A stretch of 64,000 bases of DNA from Lysobacter sp. (GTDB taxonomy: Bacteria; Pseudomonadota; Gammaproteobacteria; Xanthomonadales; Xanthomonadaceae): positions 38,321-102,320 of the forward strand of contig JASLDW010000092.1 of the NCBI GenBank assembly GCA_030151365.1. Direction: 5' to 3'. This document shows, piece after piece, positions 62,503 to 64,000 of the stretch (positions within the stretch are counted from its first letter, which is position 1; the number at the start of each line of letters is the position of its first letter). The notes under the pieces are model-generated. The model was not told where the DNA came from, did no database searches, and saw nothing but the letters and a program-made list of their open reading frames with translations. The position numbers were made by a program, and so were the translations under genes.

Positions 62503-64000
62503 ATGAACCAGCAGACCCGCCTCTTCCTTTTGTTCGCCTGGCTGATGGTGGCCGTCCTGTTGTGGATGGAGTGGGGCAAGGAGCAGGCCGCCAAGCTGGC
62601 GCCGCCGGTGGCGACGCCTGCCGCGCAGGTCGTCCCGCAAGTGGTGCCGGGTGTTTTGCCTGCCGCCGCGCCCGCGGCCAACGCGCCGACGACCACCGCG
62701 TCCGCCGCGACGCCGGCGAATGCACAGGCCGGCGCTGCACCGACTTCCGTGCAGGTCGAAACCGACGTGCTGCGCGTGCAGCTCGACGGCGGCAGCTTCC
62801 GCCAGGTCGACCTGCTGCAGTACCCGAAGACGCTGGGCGGCAACGATCCGGTGCGGCTGTTCTCGGCCGACAACGCCGATTACTACCAGGCGCAGAGCGG
62901 CTGGAGCGGGCAGGGCGGCTCGCCGGCGCCGAACCATACCGGTTTCGTCGTCGACGGCGGCGCGACGCAATTCAAGCTGGCCGCAGGCGCCAACACGCTG
63001 GATGTGCCGTTCACCTGGACCGGCGCCAATGGCGTCGCCATCCATCGCGTGGTGCGCTTCACCCGCGGCAGTTATGCCGTGGACGTGCGCGACAGCGTGA
63101 CCAACGGCGGAACCGCGCCGTGGCAGGGCTACGTCTATCGCCAATTGGTGCGCGTGCCGCCCAACTTCCAGACCGGCATGATGCATCCCGAGTCGTACAG
63201 CTTCGTCGGCGCGACCTGGTCGGACGGCAAGCACTACGATCGCCGCGCCTTCAAGGACTACATGGATGGCGGCAGCGTCGACCAGACGATCAAGGGCGGC
63301 TGGCTGGCGATGCCGCAGCATCATTTCCTGAGCGTGTGGATTCCCGAAGCCGACCAGCAGGCGAAGTTCTCGCTCAGCCAGAACGGACCGGCCGACAGCA
63401 TCGCGGCGATGGGCCCGGGCTTCACCGTGCAGGCCGGCCAGACGGCGACGACGGCCGCGCGCCTGTGGGTGGGACCGAAGGACGTCAAGGCGCTGGAAGC
63501 GCTCGGCGTGCCCGGCCTCGATCGCGCCATCGACTACAGCCGCTTCAGCATCTTCGCGGTGCTGGGTGGCTGGTTGTTCTGGTTGTTGATGAAGATCCAC
63601 GCGCTGTTCGGCAACTGGGGCTGGTCGATCATCGGCCTGGTGTTCCTGCTGAAACTCGCGCTGTTCCCGTTGTCGAACGCGCAGTACAGGTCGACCGCGC
63701 AGATGCGTCGCGTGCAGCCGCGGATGAAGGCGCTGCAGTAACGCTACGGCGACGACAATCAGAAGCTCCAGATGGCGATGATGGAGCTGTACAAGACCGA
63801 AAAGATCAATCCGGTCGGCGGCTGCCTGCCGGTGATCCCGCAGACGATCATCTTCATGACGCTGTACTGGGTGCTGTCGGAATCGGTGGAGCTGCGCCAC
63901 GCGCCGTGGATCGGCTGGATCCACGACCTCACCGCGCGCGATCCCTATTTCATCCTGCCGGTGATCAACGCCGCGATCATGTTCTTCACCCAGCACCTGA
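62503..64000 (+). pseudogene. yidC: Membrane protein insertase YidC, interrupted by an in-frame TAA and truncated by the window edge
   Basis: YidC inserts proteins into the inner membrane with and without SecYEG and is essential in E. coli. It opens with helix 1 (LFLLFAWLMVAVLLWM), then a linker and the large periplasmic beta domain (~60-330), and enters helix 2. Codon 413 (63739-63741) is TAA where family members have Glu (context KALQ-stop-RYGDDNQK). The same frame then reads normal YidC sequence (MMELYKTEKINPVGGCLPVI) to base 64000. A single G-to-T change restores it. It may be a sequencing error, a real nonsense mutation or a deliberate alteration. Confidence 0.85.

Overview
The window is a GC-rich gammaproteobacterial chromosome segment, most likely from the Xanthomonadales/Lysobacterales (Lysobacter/Luteimonas-like). 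The pointers are gene content and order: tonB-exbB-exbD-exbD, recC-recB-recD, a one-chain indolepyruvate oxidoreductase, a complete mla cluster with mlaA, and an origin region ordered gyrB-recF-dnaN-dnaA | rpmH-rnpA-yidC. No rRNA, tRNA, CRISPR array, insertion sequence or prophage was seen.

Layout. 1-5,270: 3' end of nagA, a palindromic intergenic repeat, an orphan ParA ATPase and a fused indolepyruvate:ferredoxin oxidoreductase. 5,270-12,550: a leftward run of envelope and transport genes (acyltransferase, two L,D-transpeptidases of different families, M61 peptidase, TetA-like MFS pump, DUF2239 protein, a 69-aa protein). 12,546-12,970: a gene-free block rich in perfect hairpins. 12,971-18,165: a LysR regulator and a four-gene operon built round a Rab/Ras-like small GTPase (coiled-coil protein, OmpA-domain membrane protein, GTPase, PAS/degenerate kinase/receiver-like protein). 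18,272-28,414: folE, an AIM24-family gene and recD-recB-recC, most joined by ATGA overlaps. 28,548-32,635: mlaFEDCB plus mlaA, the retrograde phospholipid transport system. 32,636-34,757: rmuC and a VIT-family transporter. 34,848-37,409: a lipoprotein, a DUF2235/Tle1-like lipase with a complete Ser-Asp-His triad, and a coiled-coil membrane protein, probably an effector/immunity-type locus with locally lower GC. 37,434-41,826: an rRNA methyltransferase, a rhomboid protease and three tandem outer-membrane beta-barrel paralogues, each with its own terminator. 41,926-50,573: phhA, fbp, a histidine-kinase-like protein, an SLC13 permease, a radical SAM protein, cardiolipin synthase, a coiled-coil membrane protein and pdxJ. 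50,621-55,176: the TonB-ExbB-ExbD-ExbD energy-transduction operon, a TPR protein and an M48 lipoprotein protease. 55,243-64,000: the replication-origin region.

The origin region holds a DnaA-box cluster between dnaA and dnaN and three parS-like palindromes in or beside recF. Genes left of the origin (dnaA to gyrB) run leftward and genes right of it (rpmH, rnpA, yidC) run rightward.

The two points most worth following up are an in-frame TAA codon in the essential insertase gene yidC at 63,739-63,741, with the correct reading frame continuing to the window edge, and the Rab-like GTPase operon at 13,901-18,165, which looks like an uncharacterised envelope-signalling module.
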